This document shows positions 1 through 5,924 of a stretch of 9,051 nucleotides of DNA, piece after piece. A model generated the notes under the pieces. The model searched no databases. It was not told the origin of the DNA and saw nothing but the letters and a program-made list of their open reading frames with translations. Numbering within the stretch: position 1 is the first letter of the stretch; each line of letters starts with the position of its first letter. The position numbers and the translations under genes are program-made. This DNA is from Desulfuromonadales bacterium (lineage in GTDB: Bacteria > Desulfobacterota > Desulfuromonadia > Desulfuromonadales > UBA2294): assembly GCA_014859615.1 (NCBI GenBank), contig JACUTX010000091.1:1-9051 (forward strand), in the 5' to 3' direction.

Positions 1-30
1 CCCCCCCCAATATTTTCCATACAATTTTTT

Positions 31-60
31 TGTTCACAACTCCTGATCTCATGGTGAACA
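31..60. repeat. 7-bp inverted repeat upstream of the acetyltransferase/deacetylase gene
   Basis: TGTTCAC (31-37) and GTGAACA (54-60) are perfect inverted copies separated by 16 nt. A TATAAA-like hexamer follows at 63-68. The element lies about 130 bp before the first start codon. It could be a two-half-site operator or a weak hairpin. It has no downstream T-run on the plus strand, so it does not look like a terminator. The regulator is unknown. Confidence 0.4.
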
Positions 61-103
61 GTTATAAATCGAGACGTCTGTTCGATTGCTGAATAAATTT
101 CGA

Positions 104-131
104 TTGACGGTCGTTGTCGAAAGAGTAAGCT
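104..131 (+). promoter_or_regulatory. weak sigma-70-like promoter candidate
   Basis: TTGACG at 104-109 matches the -35 consensus in five of six positions. It is followed after 16 nt by TAAGCT at 126-131, a poor -10 match (three of six). It lies about 60 bp upstream of the first gene in an otherwise non-coding leader. The -35 is good but the -10 is weak, so this is only a candidate. The TATAAA-like element at 63-68 is an alternative -10 with no convincing -35. Confidence 0.25.
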
Positions 132-191
132 TGTTTCCTCTGACCTGAATCGTTAAAAAATTGGTCTTATTTTCTGTTCGCGGGAGGCTTT

Positions 192-1946
192 ATGTTTCGT
201 ATCCGTCGTGTTTTTGATAACGTTCGCCCGCCGAATCGCGATGCGATTACTCAGGTTCAGCAGATCATGCGCGACCAGTTCCCCGACCTTGACCAGCGCG
301 ACATCGACAAGGTTCCGGAGCTGCTTGAAAATCCGGTGAAGCATGGGTTTCGTGCGATATTGTATGTGGCTGAAAATAGACGCGGTCGGGTTTGCGGTTT
401 CGCTCTTGCTTCGCACGCAGCGGATCAGCATTTTTGTTATCTCGATTATATCTCCGCCGCGAAGCAGACCACGGGCGGAGGGATCGGCGGTGCTCTGTAC
501 GAGCAGCTGCGTGAAGAGGGTCTGGCTCTGGGTGCTGTCGGGATCTTTTTTGAGTGTCTCCCTGACGATCCTGCGCTCTGCGCCGATCCCGGGATTCTCA
601 AGCAGAATCAGGCGCGGTTGCAATTCTACGAAAAATACGGCGCCGTCCCTATTATCAATACGGCATACGAGACCCCGCTGAAGCCGGGAGAGGATAACCC
701 TCCATATCTGGTTTTCGACCCCTTGGGTCAACAGGCGCCGCTCTCCCGCGATCTTGCCCGTAAAATCGTCAAGAGAATTCTCGAATACCGTTACGCTCAC
801 CTCTGTTCGCCTGCCTATATCAAACTGGTGGTCGAATCGTTTCAGGATGATCCGGTGCAGTTGCGCCCGCTTCTTTATCAGCGCAAAACGTCAGCGTCTG
901 CCGTCGCTGTCTCTGTCCATCACAAGAGCCGGATCGCTCTGGTGATCAATGATCGCCACAACATTCATCATGTGCGGGAGCGGGGGTATGTCGAATCGCC
1001 GGTCCGGATCGAGTCGATCCGCCGCGAACTCGATAAAACCAATCTGTTTGAACTCTGTTTGCCCCGCGACTATTCTGAACGCTTTTTGCTCAGTGTGCAT
1101 GATCGTGATTATGTCGATTACTTTCGCCGGGTCTGTAAAAATCTTCCGGAAGGGCGTTCGCTCTACCCTTACGTTTTCCCGTTACGCAATGTTGCCCGCC
1201 CGCCAAAGGAGTTGGCGGTCCGGGCCGGTTATTACTGCATTGACACCTTCACTCCGCTCAGTGCCAACGCCTGGAAGGCGGCCAAGGGAGCGGTCGATTG
1301 CGCTCTGACGGCGGCGAACCTGATCCTTGAGGGGAAACGGCTCGCTTATGCCCTGGTGCGCCCTCCCGGCCATCATGCCGAACGGCGCGCCTTCGGCGGC
1401 TTCTGTTATTTCAACAGCGCCGCGATCGCCGCGCAACTCCTCAGTGATTTTGGCAATGTCGCCATGCTCGACATCGATTATCATCACGGTAACGGCCAGC
1501 AGGTGATCTTTTACAAGCGTCCTGATGTGCTGACCGTCTCGGTCCATGGACATCCGAGCTTCGCTTACCCTTATTTCAGCGGCTTTGCCGATGAAACCGG
1601 CGAAGGGGAGGGGAGTGGTGCCAATCTCAACCTGCCGCTCCCCGAACAGCTTGACCCCGAACAGTATCATGCTACTCTGGCTAAGGCGATTAAGCGGATC
1701 CGCCGGTTTGCGCCGCGCTATTTGGTGGTTTGTCTCGGTTTCGACACCGCCAAGGGGGATCCGACCGGCAGCTGGAATCTCTCTGCTAAAGATTTTGAGC
1801 AGATCGGCCAATCGATCGGCCAGCTCGGTCTTCCAACCGTTCTGGTTCAGGAAGGGGGTTACCGGACCCGCAACATCGGGATCAATGCGCGGCATTTTTT
1901 CACCGGTCTGTGGGGTGCGAGTCAGCAGCCGACGGTGAAACTCTGA
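192..1946 (+). CDS. GNAT acetyltransferase fused to a histone deacetylase/acetylpolyamine amidohydrolase domain
   Basis: This 584-residue protein joins two opposing activities. Residues about 1-175 resemble a GNAT acetyl-CoA-dependent N-acetyltransferase: the acetyl-CoA loop is at Q92-TTGGGIGG-100, and FYEKYGA at 145-151 is the usual late GNAT motif. Residues about 245-584 form a zinc-dependent arginase/deacetylase-fold amidohydrolase. RPPGHHA (390-396) carries the catalytic His pair H394/H395. DIDYHHGNG (427-435) supplies likely zinc ligands D429 and H431, GFD gives D518, and EGGY gives Y557. The stretch around 439-470 (FYKRPDV, then HGHPSFAYPYFSGFADETG) resembles bacterial acetylpolyamine amidohydrolase more than AcuC. 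This suggests an acetylated amine as substrate (inference). There is no signal peptide or membrane segment, so it is probably cytoplasmic. The ATG follows a GGGAGG ribosome site at 182-187. It sits just upstream of a ligase/aminomutase operon, probably as a separate transcript. The domain assignment is firm; the substrates are not known. Confidence 0.9.
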   Translation: MFRIRRVFDNVRPPNRDAITQVQQIMRDQFPDLDQRDIDKVPELLENPVKHGFRAILYVAENRRGRVCGFALASHAADQHFCYLDYISAAKQTTGGGIGGALYEQLREEGLALGAVGIFFECLPDDPALCADPGILKQNQARLQFYEKYGAVPIINTAYETPLKPGEDNPPYLVFDPLGQQAPLSRDLARKIVKRILEYRYAHLCSPAYIKLVVESFQDDPVQLRPLLYQRKTSASAVAVSVHHKSRIALVINDRHNIHHVRERGYVESPVRIESIRRELDKTNLFELCLPRDYSERFLLSVHDRDYVDYFRRVCKNLPEGRSLYPYVFPLRNVARPPKELAVRAGYYCIDTFTPLSANAWKAAKGAVDCALTAANLILEGKRLAYALVRPPGHHAERRAFGGFCYFNSAAIAAQLLSDFGNVAMLDIDYHHGNGQQVIFYKRPDVLTVSVHGHPSFAYPYFSGFADETGEGEGSGANLNLPLPEQLDPEQYHATLAKAIKRIRRFAPRYLVVCLGFDTAKGDPTGSWNLSAKDFEQIGQSIGQLGLPTVLVQEGGYRTRNIGINARHFFTGLWGASQQPTVKL

Positions 1947-2042
1947 CTATTTTTAAAAAGTTCAAAAAGATGGGCGGATTCAGCCCTGTTTTATTTGGTA
2001 ATATACTGTTTTTATTCAGTTTTTTTAGAGTTAATTTTTTTG
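1947..2042. other. AT-rich intergenic stretch, possible weak terminator and promoter UP region
   Basis: No gene is visible. Two weak stem candidates are GGGC/GCCC (1972-1975 with 1983-1986, followed by TGTTTTATTT) and ACTG/CAGT (2005-2008 with 2017-2020, followed by six T). Each stem is only 4 bp, so termination of the upstream gene here is possible but not established. The T-rich run up to 2042 directly abuts the -35 box at 2043 and could act as an UP element for RNA polymerase. Confidence 0.4.
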
Positions 2043-2071
2043 TTGACAGTGGAAAATTACAAGCGTATATG
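2043..2071 (+). promoter_or_regulatory. sigma-70-type promoter of the ATP-grasp/aminomutase operon
   Basis: A perfect TTGACA -35 box (2043-2048) is followed after an optimal 17-nt spacer by TATATG (2066-2071), a four-of-six match to TATAAT. The sequence before the -35 is very AT-rich. Transcription would begin near 2078 and give a leader of about 170 nt before the first start codon. This is the best housekeeping promoter in the window. Confidence 0.7.
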
Positions 2072-2077
2072 AACAAC

Positions 2078-2247
2078 AGTTAAGATTGGCGTTCAGGGGC
2101 CGGGACGAAAAAATATTCCCGCTGATAAGAGTTAACCCCTTTGAACCAGCCGCCAGCCGCAAGGCTAACCGGCCCTGAAGACGCCTCTTGCTACCTCTCC
2201 TTTCGGAAGGTAAACCGTTACTGTTTCAGGCTGTTAAGGGGTTGACA
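2078..2247 (+). promoter_or_regulatory. structured mRNA leader, candidate riboswitch-like translational control element
   Basis: The leader can form a long helix between 2088-2103 and 2169-2185. It consists of GGCG/CGCC (4 bp), a 2-nt bulge (2180-2181), TTCAGGG/CCCTGAA (7 bp), one bulged G (2099) and CCGG/CCGG (4 bp). Inside it is a hairpin, AGCC-GCAA-GGCT (2155-2166), with a GNRA loop. Downstream is a hairpin, TACCT/AGGTA plus TCC/GGA (2192-2212), with one bulged C. GTTAACCCCTT (2131-2141), inside the long helix, is complementary to AAGGGGTTGAC (2236-2246), which contains the ribosome-binding site. The match is 11 positions with one G-U pair. If both form, the result is a pseudoknot that hides the ribosome site. 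There is no T-run, so control of translation rather than termination is the likelier mode. I do not recognise a known riboswitch class; the ligand, if any, is unknown. Confidence 0.55.
2236..2241 (+). promoter_or_regulatory. ribosome-binding site that fixes the start of the first ATP-grasp gene and is occludable
   Basis: AAGGGG lies 6 nt before the ATG at 2248 and decides that start over a TTG at 2188, which has no ribosome site. The same bases are complementary to the leader segment 2131-2141, so the site could be masked. Confidence 0.75.
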
Positions 2248-3327
2248 ATGCATATCGCGCTTTCCTTCAATCTGAAGGGAGATGCCGTCGGTTCAGTTGA
2301 GGACCCGGCAGAACCTCCTTCAGAACCTCCGGGCAGTCCCGCCGACGATCTTTACGCCGAATGGGACGATATTCACACCATTAATGCAGTTGCTGCGGCG
2401 TTGGCCAAACGCCACCGGGTCTCCATGGTTGAGGCCAACCTTGACGCGTTTGAGACTTACCGGCGTTTGCGCCCCGACCTGGTCTTCAACATCGCTGAAG
2501 GGCTGCATGGCATCAGCCGTGAAGCTCAGGTGCCGGCGATGCTCGATCTGCTCTGCATCCCCTATACCGGAAGCGACCCGCTGACCTTGGGGCTCTGTCT
2601 CGACAAGCGGCGGACCAAGGAGATTCTCACTCATTACGGTATCGCCACGCCGCGTTTCACCGTGGTTGAGTCGCTCAGCGACGTCCCTGTTCGTCTGCGC
2701 TATCCGCAGATGGTCAAGCCGACTCTGGAAGGGTCGAGCAAGGGGGTGACCGATAAGGCGCTGGTGCAGAATCGTCAGGAACTTTTGCGGCAGGTCGCCT
2801 GGGTGCTTGAGAACTACCAGCAACCGGCGTTGATTGAGGAGTTCCTCCCCGGTCGCGAATTTACCGTTGCCCTGATCGGTAATGGCCCCGCTCTGCAGGT
2901 ATTGCCGATTGTTGAGATCAACTTTGACACTCTGCCGCTCGGGGTCAATCCGATCTACTCCTACGAAGCGAAGTGGCTCTGGGATCAGGAAGAAGACCCG
3001 CTACAGATCTTCTCCTGCCCGGCTGAGCTAGAATCTCTTTTGCGCAGACAGATTGAAGAACTGTGCAAGGCGGCGTACCGCACTCTCGGTTGTCGCGACT
3101 GGTGTCGTATTGACGTACGTCTTGATGCGAACAACCATCCGCATGTGATTGAACTCAATCCCCTTCCGGGGATCCTCCCCCGCGTCGAGCAGAACAGCTG
3201 TTTTCCCAAGGCGGCCAGGGCCGCCGGGCTTGCTTATGACGAGATGATTCTGGCTGTTGTCGATGCCGCCAGCGCGCGGCTTAATCTCTCTTCGGGAGTA
3301 ACACATGAACGTCGCGGTCTGCTTTAA
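2248..3327 (+). CDS. D-alanine-D-alanine ligase-like ATP-grasp protein, first of a tandem pair
   Basis: This 359-residue ATP-grasp carboxylate-amine ligase activates a carboxylate as an acyl-phosphate and joins it to an amine. Visible Ddl-type blocks are VFNIAEG (79-85), YTGSDPLTLGLCLDKRRTKE (106-125), the glycine-rich ATP loop KPTLEGSSKGV (157-167), EEFLPGREFTVALIG (197-211), RIDVRLD (287-293) and IELNPLPG (301-308). D289, E302 and N304 are the likely metal ligands. A Pro/Glu-rich insert (residues 17-34, EPPS/EPPG) separates the first strand from the rest. The length is within the Ddl range, but the sequence and context argue against a dedicated cell-wall Ddl: a paralogue overlaps it by 23 nt, and an acetyltransferase and a lysine aminomutase family gene follow. 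The start at 2248 is chosen for its AAGGGG site. Expression may be controlled by the structured leader. The ligase class is confident; the substrates are unknown. Confidence 0.88.
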   Translation: MHIALSFNLKGDAVGSVEDPAEPPSEPPGSPADDLYAEWDDIHTINAVAAALAKRHRVSMVEANLDAFETYRRLRPDLVFNIAEGLHGISREAQVPAMLDLLCIPYTGSDPLTLGLCLDKRRTKEILTHYGIATPRFTVVESLSDVPVRLRYPQMVKPTLEGSSKGVTDKALVQNRQELLRQVAWVLENYQQPALIEEFLPGREFTVALIGNGPALQVLPIVEINFDTLPLGVNPIYSYEAKWLWDQEEDPLQIFSCPAELESLLRRQIEELCKAAYRTLGCRDWCRIDVRLDANNHPHVIELNPLPGILPRVEQNSCFPKAARAAGLAYDEMILAVVDAASARLNLSSGVTHERRGLL

Positions 3328-4309
3328 TCTTGTCCCGTCTCAACTGACCCGCGGCGAAGCGGTTGACCGGATTGCCGAGGAGGGGGCCGAGCTGGAGGCG
3401 CATGCAGTCGCCGCAGCTCTGGTCAAGCTTGGCCACACGGCGCCGCTGGTCCCTCTCGGCGAAGATCTGTTCGACTTTGCCGGTCAACTCCGTCGTCTTG
3501 CCCCCGACCTGGTCTTCAATCTCTGTGAGGGGTTCTGGGGGAACAGCCGCCGCGAGATGCATGTTGCAGCGCTGTTTGAACTGCTCGGCCTCACTTTTAC
3601 CGGCGCCCCGCCGCTCAGCCTCGGTCTGACTCAGGACAAGGTGCGGACCAAGGATCTTCTCGTCTCCCATAAACTGCCGACACCCAGGTATCAGGTCGTC
3701 CGCCCCGGCGAGCAGTGGCCGCACACCTGCGATCTTGTCTATCCGCTGATTGTCAAACCGCAGTTCGAGGACGCCTCGCACGGCATCTCCGACGCCAGTA
3801 TTGTTGAAAAAGAGCGCGAACTGCTCAAGCAGATCAAGTACGTTCACACGACCTATAAACAAGGTGCTCTGGTTGAGGAGTTTATCGATGGCCGCGAAAT
3901 CAACGCTGCATTGATCGGGAAGAGTCCCTGGGAGGTGCTCCCTCTCTCCGAAATCCGTTTTCACCCTGACCTGGCCCGGCCAATCGTCAGTTACGAGGGG
4001 AAATGGCTCGAAAAATCGCTCGGGTACAAGAGTACCAAGCCGATCTGTCCGACCAAATTAAGTAAACTTGATGAGATCATGATCCAGGGGGTTGCCGTGC
4101 GTGCCTGCAAAATTCTCGATTGCCGTGATTATGCGCGGGTCGATATCCGCCTGCGCGACGGCATCCCTTATATTCTCGAAATTAACGCCAATCCCGACAT
4201 ATCGCCGGATGCCGGCCTGGCGCGCAGCGCCAAGGTCGCCGGTATGAACTATCCGCAGCTGATCGGCCGGATTCTCGATCTGGCCCGCAAGCGGAAGGAG
4301 AGTGTGTAA
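3305..4309 (+). CDS. D-alanine-D-alanine ligase-like ATP-grasp protein, second of a tandem pair
   Basis: This 334-residue ATP-grasp ligase is a diverged paralogue of its upstream neighbour; both begin with a short strand ending in a FNL motif. Blocks in order are VFNLCEG (70-76), FTGAPPLSLGLTQDKVRTKD (98-117), IVKPQFEDASHGI (149-161), EEFIDGREINAALIG (191-205), ARVDIRLRDG (277-286) and EINANPDISP (292-301). D280, E292 and N294 are the likely metal ligands. The ATP loop reads DASHG rather than the GSSKG of the first copy, and the last block reads NANPDIS rather than NPLPGIL. The two copies therefore probably accept different substrates (inference). It starts inside the preceding gene, with GGGAG at 3294-3298 six nt before the ATG, so translation is probably coupled. 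It ends one base into the next start codon. The enzyme is presumably cytoplasmic, and its product is unknown. Confidence 0.87.
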   Translation: MNVAVCFNLVPSQLTRGEAVDRIAEEGAELEAHAVAAALVKLGHTAPLVPLGEDLFDFAGQLRRLAPDLVFNLCEGFWGNSRREMHVAALFELLGLTFTGAPPLSLGLTQDKVRTKDLLVSHKLPTPRYQVVRPGEQWPHTCDLVYPLIVKPQFEDASHGISDASIVEKERELLKQIKYVHTTYKQGALVEEFIDGREINAALIGKSPWEVLPLSEIRFHPDLARPIVSYEGKWLEKSLGYKSTKPICPTKLSKLDEIMIQGVAVRACKILDCRDYARVDIRLRDGIPYILEINANPDISPDAGLARSAKVAGMNYPQLIGRILDLARKRKESV

Positions 4310-4773
4310 TGCGCAAACTAAGAGCTGATGATATTCCGCAGATTGAAGAGATGCTTGTCGCCACCGGTGCCTTTACCGACGCTGAAGTGGAGGTTGCTCT
4401 TGAACTCCTTGAGATCGTGCGGATCGACCTGAATCAACAGGATTATGAGGTCGCCATCGACGAGCATGCCGGGCGGGTTGCCGGTTATGTTCTGTTTGGC
4501 CCGGTGCCGCTGACCGAAGGGACGTTCGATCTTTACTGGATCGCTGTCGACCCACAGACCCAGGGGAAGGGGGTCGGGCGCCGTCTGGTCGCCCATGTTG
4601 AACAGAGCGTGAAGAAGCGCGGCGGCCGACTCCTCTGTCTTGAGACGTCATCGCAGGGGGGGTACGAGCGGACGCGAAAATTTTATGAAAGAGCAGGGTT
4701 CGTCGAAGAGTCGTGCCTGCGCGACTTCTATAAGCCGGGCGATGATCGCCTGACCTATGTTAAACGTTTCTGA
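4309..4773 (+). CDS. small GNAT family N-acetyltransferase
   Basis: This 154-residue single-domain GNAT protein should transfer an acyl group from acetyl-CoA to an amine. The acetyl-CoA-binding loop QGKGVGRRLV is at residues 85-94, after the typical strand YWIAVDPQ (76-83). The late GNAT signature FYERAGF is at 125-131, with LETSS (111-115) before it. The length is normal for the RimI-like part of the superfamily. Its ATG overlaps the stop codon of the preceding ligase by one base (TAATG at 4307-4311), with GGAAGGAG at 4293-4300, so translation is probably coupled. Given the lysine aminomutase family gene next, a beta-lysine or ligase product is a reasonable acceptor (inference). However, it is much shorter than the beta-lysine acetyltransferase AblB and does not visibly match it, so I do not use that symbol. 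A protein N-terminal acetyltransferase remains possible. Confidence 0.85.
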   Translation: MRKLRADDIPQIEEMLVATGAFTDAEVEVALELLEIVRIDLNQQDYEVAIDEHAGRVAGYVLFGPVPLTEGTFDLYWIAVDPQTQGKGVGRRLVAHVEQSVKKRGGRLLCLETSSQGGYERTRKFYERAGFVEESCLRDFYKPGDDRLTYVKRF

Positions 4774-4798
4774 CCGCACATAAAGGAGAGATGGAGCA

Positions 4799-5911
4799 AT
4801 GGAAACGTGGCAAAAACTGCTTCAGGCCAGCATCACTCGCCCCGGTGCCCTGACCCGTAAATACGGTGTCGATCCGCACCCTCTCGAAGAGGTTGCAGAA
4901 CAATACCCGATGCGGATCAACCCTTATTATCTCGGTCTGATCAAAGAGGTTGACGATCCGATCTGGCGTCAGGCGGTGCCATCCGAGCAGGAGCTGCAGG
5001 ACAGCGTCTGTCCGTCTGATCCGCTGGAAGAGGAGAACCAGAGTCCGATCCCGAATCTGGTGCACCGCTATCCTGATCGTGTTCTGTTTCAGGTCAGCTC
5101 CGAGTGCGCCATGTACTGCCGCTTCTGCACCCGCAAGCGCAAGGTCGGTGGTGAAAATATGATGATCAATCGCGCGACGATCGAGAACGGTCTGCGTTAC
5201 ATTCGTGCGCATGCAGAGGTTCGCGATGTCATCCTCTCCGGTGGCGACCCGCTGCTTCTCAGCGATGAGCGTCTTGACTCGATCCTGAGTGAACTGCGCG
5301 CTATCCCGCACGTCGAGATTATCCGTATCGGGAGTCGCATCCCGGTGGTTCTGCCGCAACGTGTGACCATGGGGCTGATTCGTGTGCTGCGCAAATACCA
5401 CCCGATCTACCTCAATACACACTTTAATCATCCGGACGAGATTACCGAGACGGCTGCCAAAGCCTGCGCCCGCCTGGCCAACGCCGGAATCCCCCTCGGC
5501 AACCAGTCTGTGTTGCTGCGCGGCGTCAACGATGATCCGGCGGTGATGAAACGACTGATGCAGAAGCTGCTCGCTATCCGTGTCCGCCCTTACTATATTT
5601 TTCAGGCTGACATGGTGCAGGGGACGAACCATTTTCGCACCAGTGTCGAGGAGGGGCTCGAAATTATGCGTGCCCTGCGTGGCCACACTTCGGGACTCTG
5701 TGTGCCGGCCTACGTGATCGATGCCCCTGGCGGCGGCGGGAAGATTCCGCTTCTCCCGGATTATCTCCAGAGTATTGGCGATGAAGTGGTTCTGAAGAAC
5801 TATCTCGGTAATCCGTACAGCTACAAAAACGTTCTGCCAGCACCCCCCGGTATCGAACCGTTGCGGGTGGCCAATGTCGGCAGGAGAAGATCAGGAGCCA
5901 GGGAACGATAA
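4799..5911 (+). CDS. kamA: lysine 2,3-aminomutase family radical SAM/PLP enzyme
   Basis: This 370-residue enzyme probably converts L-lysine to beta-lysine using S-adenosylmethionine, a [4Fe-4S] cluster and pyridoxal phosphate. The cluster motif is C103-X3-C107-X2-C110. SGGDPL is at 147-152, IGSR/PVVLPQR at 177-188, and the PLP-lysine motif DAPGGGGK at 308-315 places K315 as the Schiff-base lysine. D271 (in QADMVQG) and D308 correspond to the two Asp that hold the lysine side-chain amine in Clostridium lysine 2,3-aminomutase; this favours lysine over glutamate. EpmB is unlikely because it lacks the DAPGGGG motif. The protein is shorter than the roughly 416-residue clostridial enzyme and lacks the C-terminal cysteine-rich zinc segment. 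The residue aligned with the partner zinc cysteine is Asp (GVNDD, 242-246). A ribosome site AAGGAG at 4783-4788 precedes the ATG. The gene follows the GNAT gene by 25 nt and precedes mgtC-like by 13 nt. The symbol reflects family membership, not proven activity. Confidence 0.88.
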   Translation: METWQKLLQASITRPGALTRKYGVDPHPLEEVAEQYPMRINPYYLGLIKEVDDPIWRQAVPSEQELQDSVCPSDPLEEENQSPIPNLVHRYPDRVLFQVSSECAMYCRFCTRKRKVGGENMMINRATIENGLRYIRAHAEVRDVILSGGDPLLLSDERLDSILSELRAIPHVEIIRIGSRIPVVLPQRVTMGLIRVLRKYHPIYLNTHFNHPDEITETAAKACARLANAGIPLGNQSVLLRGVNDDPAVMKRLMQKLLAIRVRPYYIFQADMVQGTNHFRTSVEEGLEIMRALRGHTSGLCVPAYVIDAPGGGGKIPLLPDYLQSIGDEVVLKNYLGNPYSYKNVLPAPPGIEPLRVANVGRRRSGARER

Positions 5912-5924
5912 TCGTGGGTAAAAA

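Noticed and set aside
1..8. Run of eight C at the left edge, and a run of seven G at 8990-8996
   Set aside because: Short homopolymers without context; they could be slippage-prone but touch no visible reading frame.
153..800. 215-codon open frame on the minus strand opposite the GNAT domain
   Set aside because: No recognisable motif and opposite a coding domain. It also runs into the non-coding upstream region without a plausible gene context.
1182..1895. 237-codon open frame on the minus strand opposite the deacetylase domain
   Set aside because: Shadow frame; the plus-strand deacetylase motifs are all intact here and the reverse product matches nothing I know.
1972..2026. Rho-independent terminator after the fusion gene
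   Set aside because: The available stems are only 4 bp each. The T-runs are more simply explained as AT-rich promoter DNA, so it is noted only as a possibility.
2088..2212. Known riboswitch classes (lysine, glutamine, cyclic di-GMP, cyclic di-AMP, cobalamin, SAM)
   Set aside because: The conserved core sequences of these classes, as I remember them, are not present. The element is left unnamed; an Infernal run is needed to settle it.
2188..2247. TTG start at 2188 that would lengthen the first ATP-grasp protein by 20 residues
   Set aside because: It has no ribosome site, the added residues do not resemble the family, and they fall within the structured leader. The ATG at 2248 has AAGGGG at proper spacing.
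3281..3964. 227-codon open frame on the minus strand opposite the second ATP-grasp gene
   Set aside because: Shadow frame with no recognisable domain; the plus-strand gene has conserved ATP-grasp blocks throughout.
4309..4773. Beta-lysine acetyltransferase AblB
   Set aside because: AblB is considerably longer and this 154-residue protein shows only generic GNAT motifs. A similar role is possible but the name is not supported.
4760..5686. 308-codon open frame on the minus strand opposite the aminomutase gene
   Set aside because: It lies fully opposite a gene with a complete set of catalytic motifs, shows no recognisable domain, and fits the usual antisense shadow of GC-rich codons.
4799..5911. 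EpmB (EF-P lysine aminomutase) or glutamate 2,3-aminomutase
   Set aside because: EpmB lacks the DAPGGGGK motif found here. The two Asp that mark a lysine substrate are both present, whereas glutamate aminomutase replaces them.
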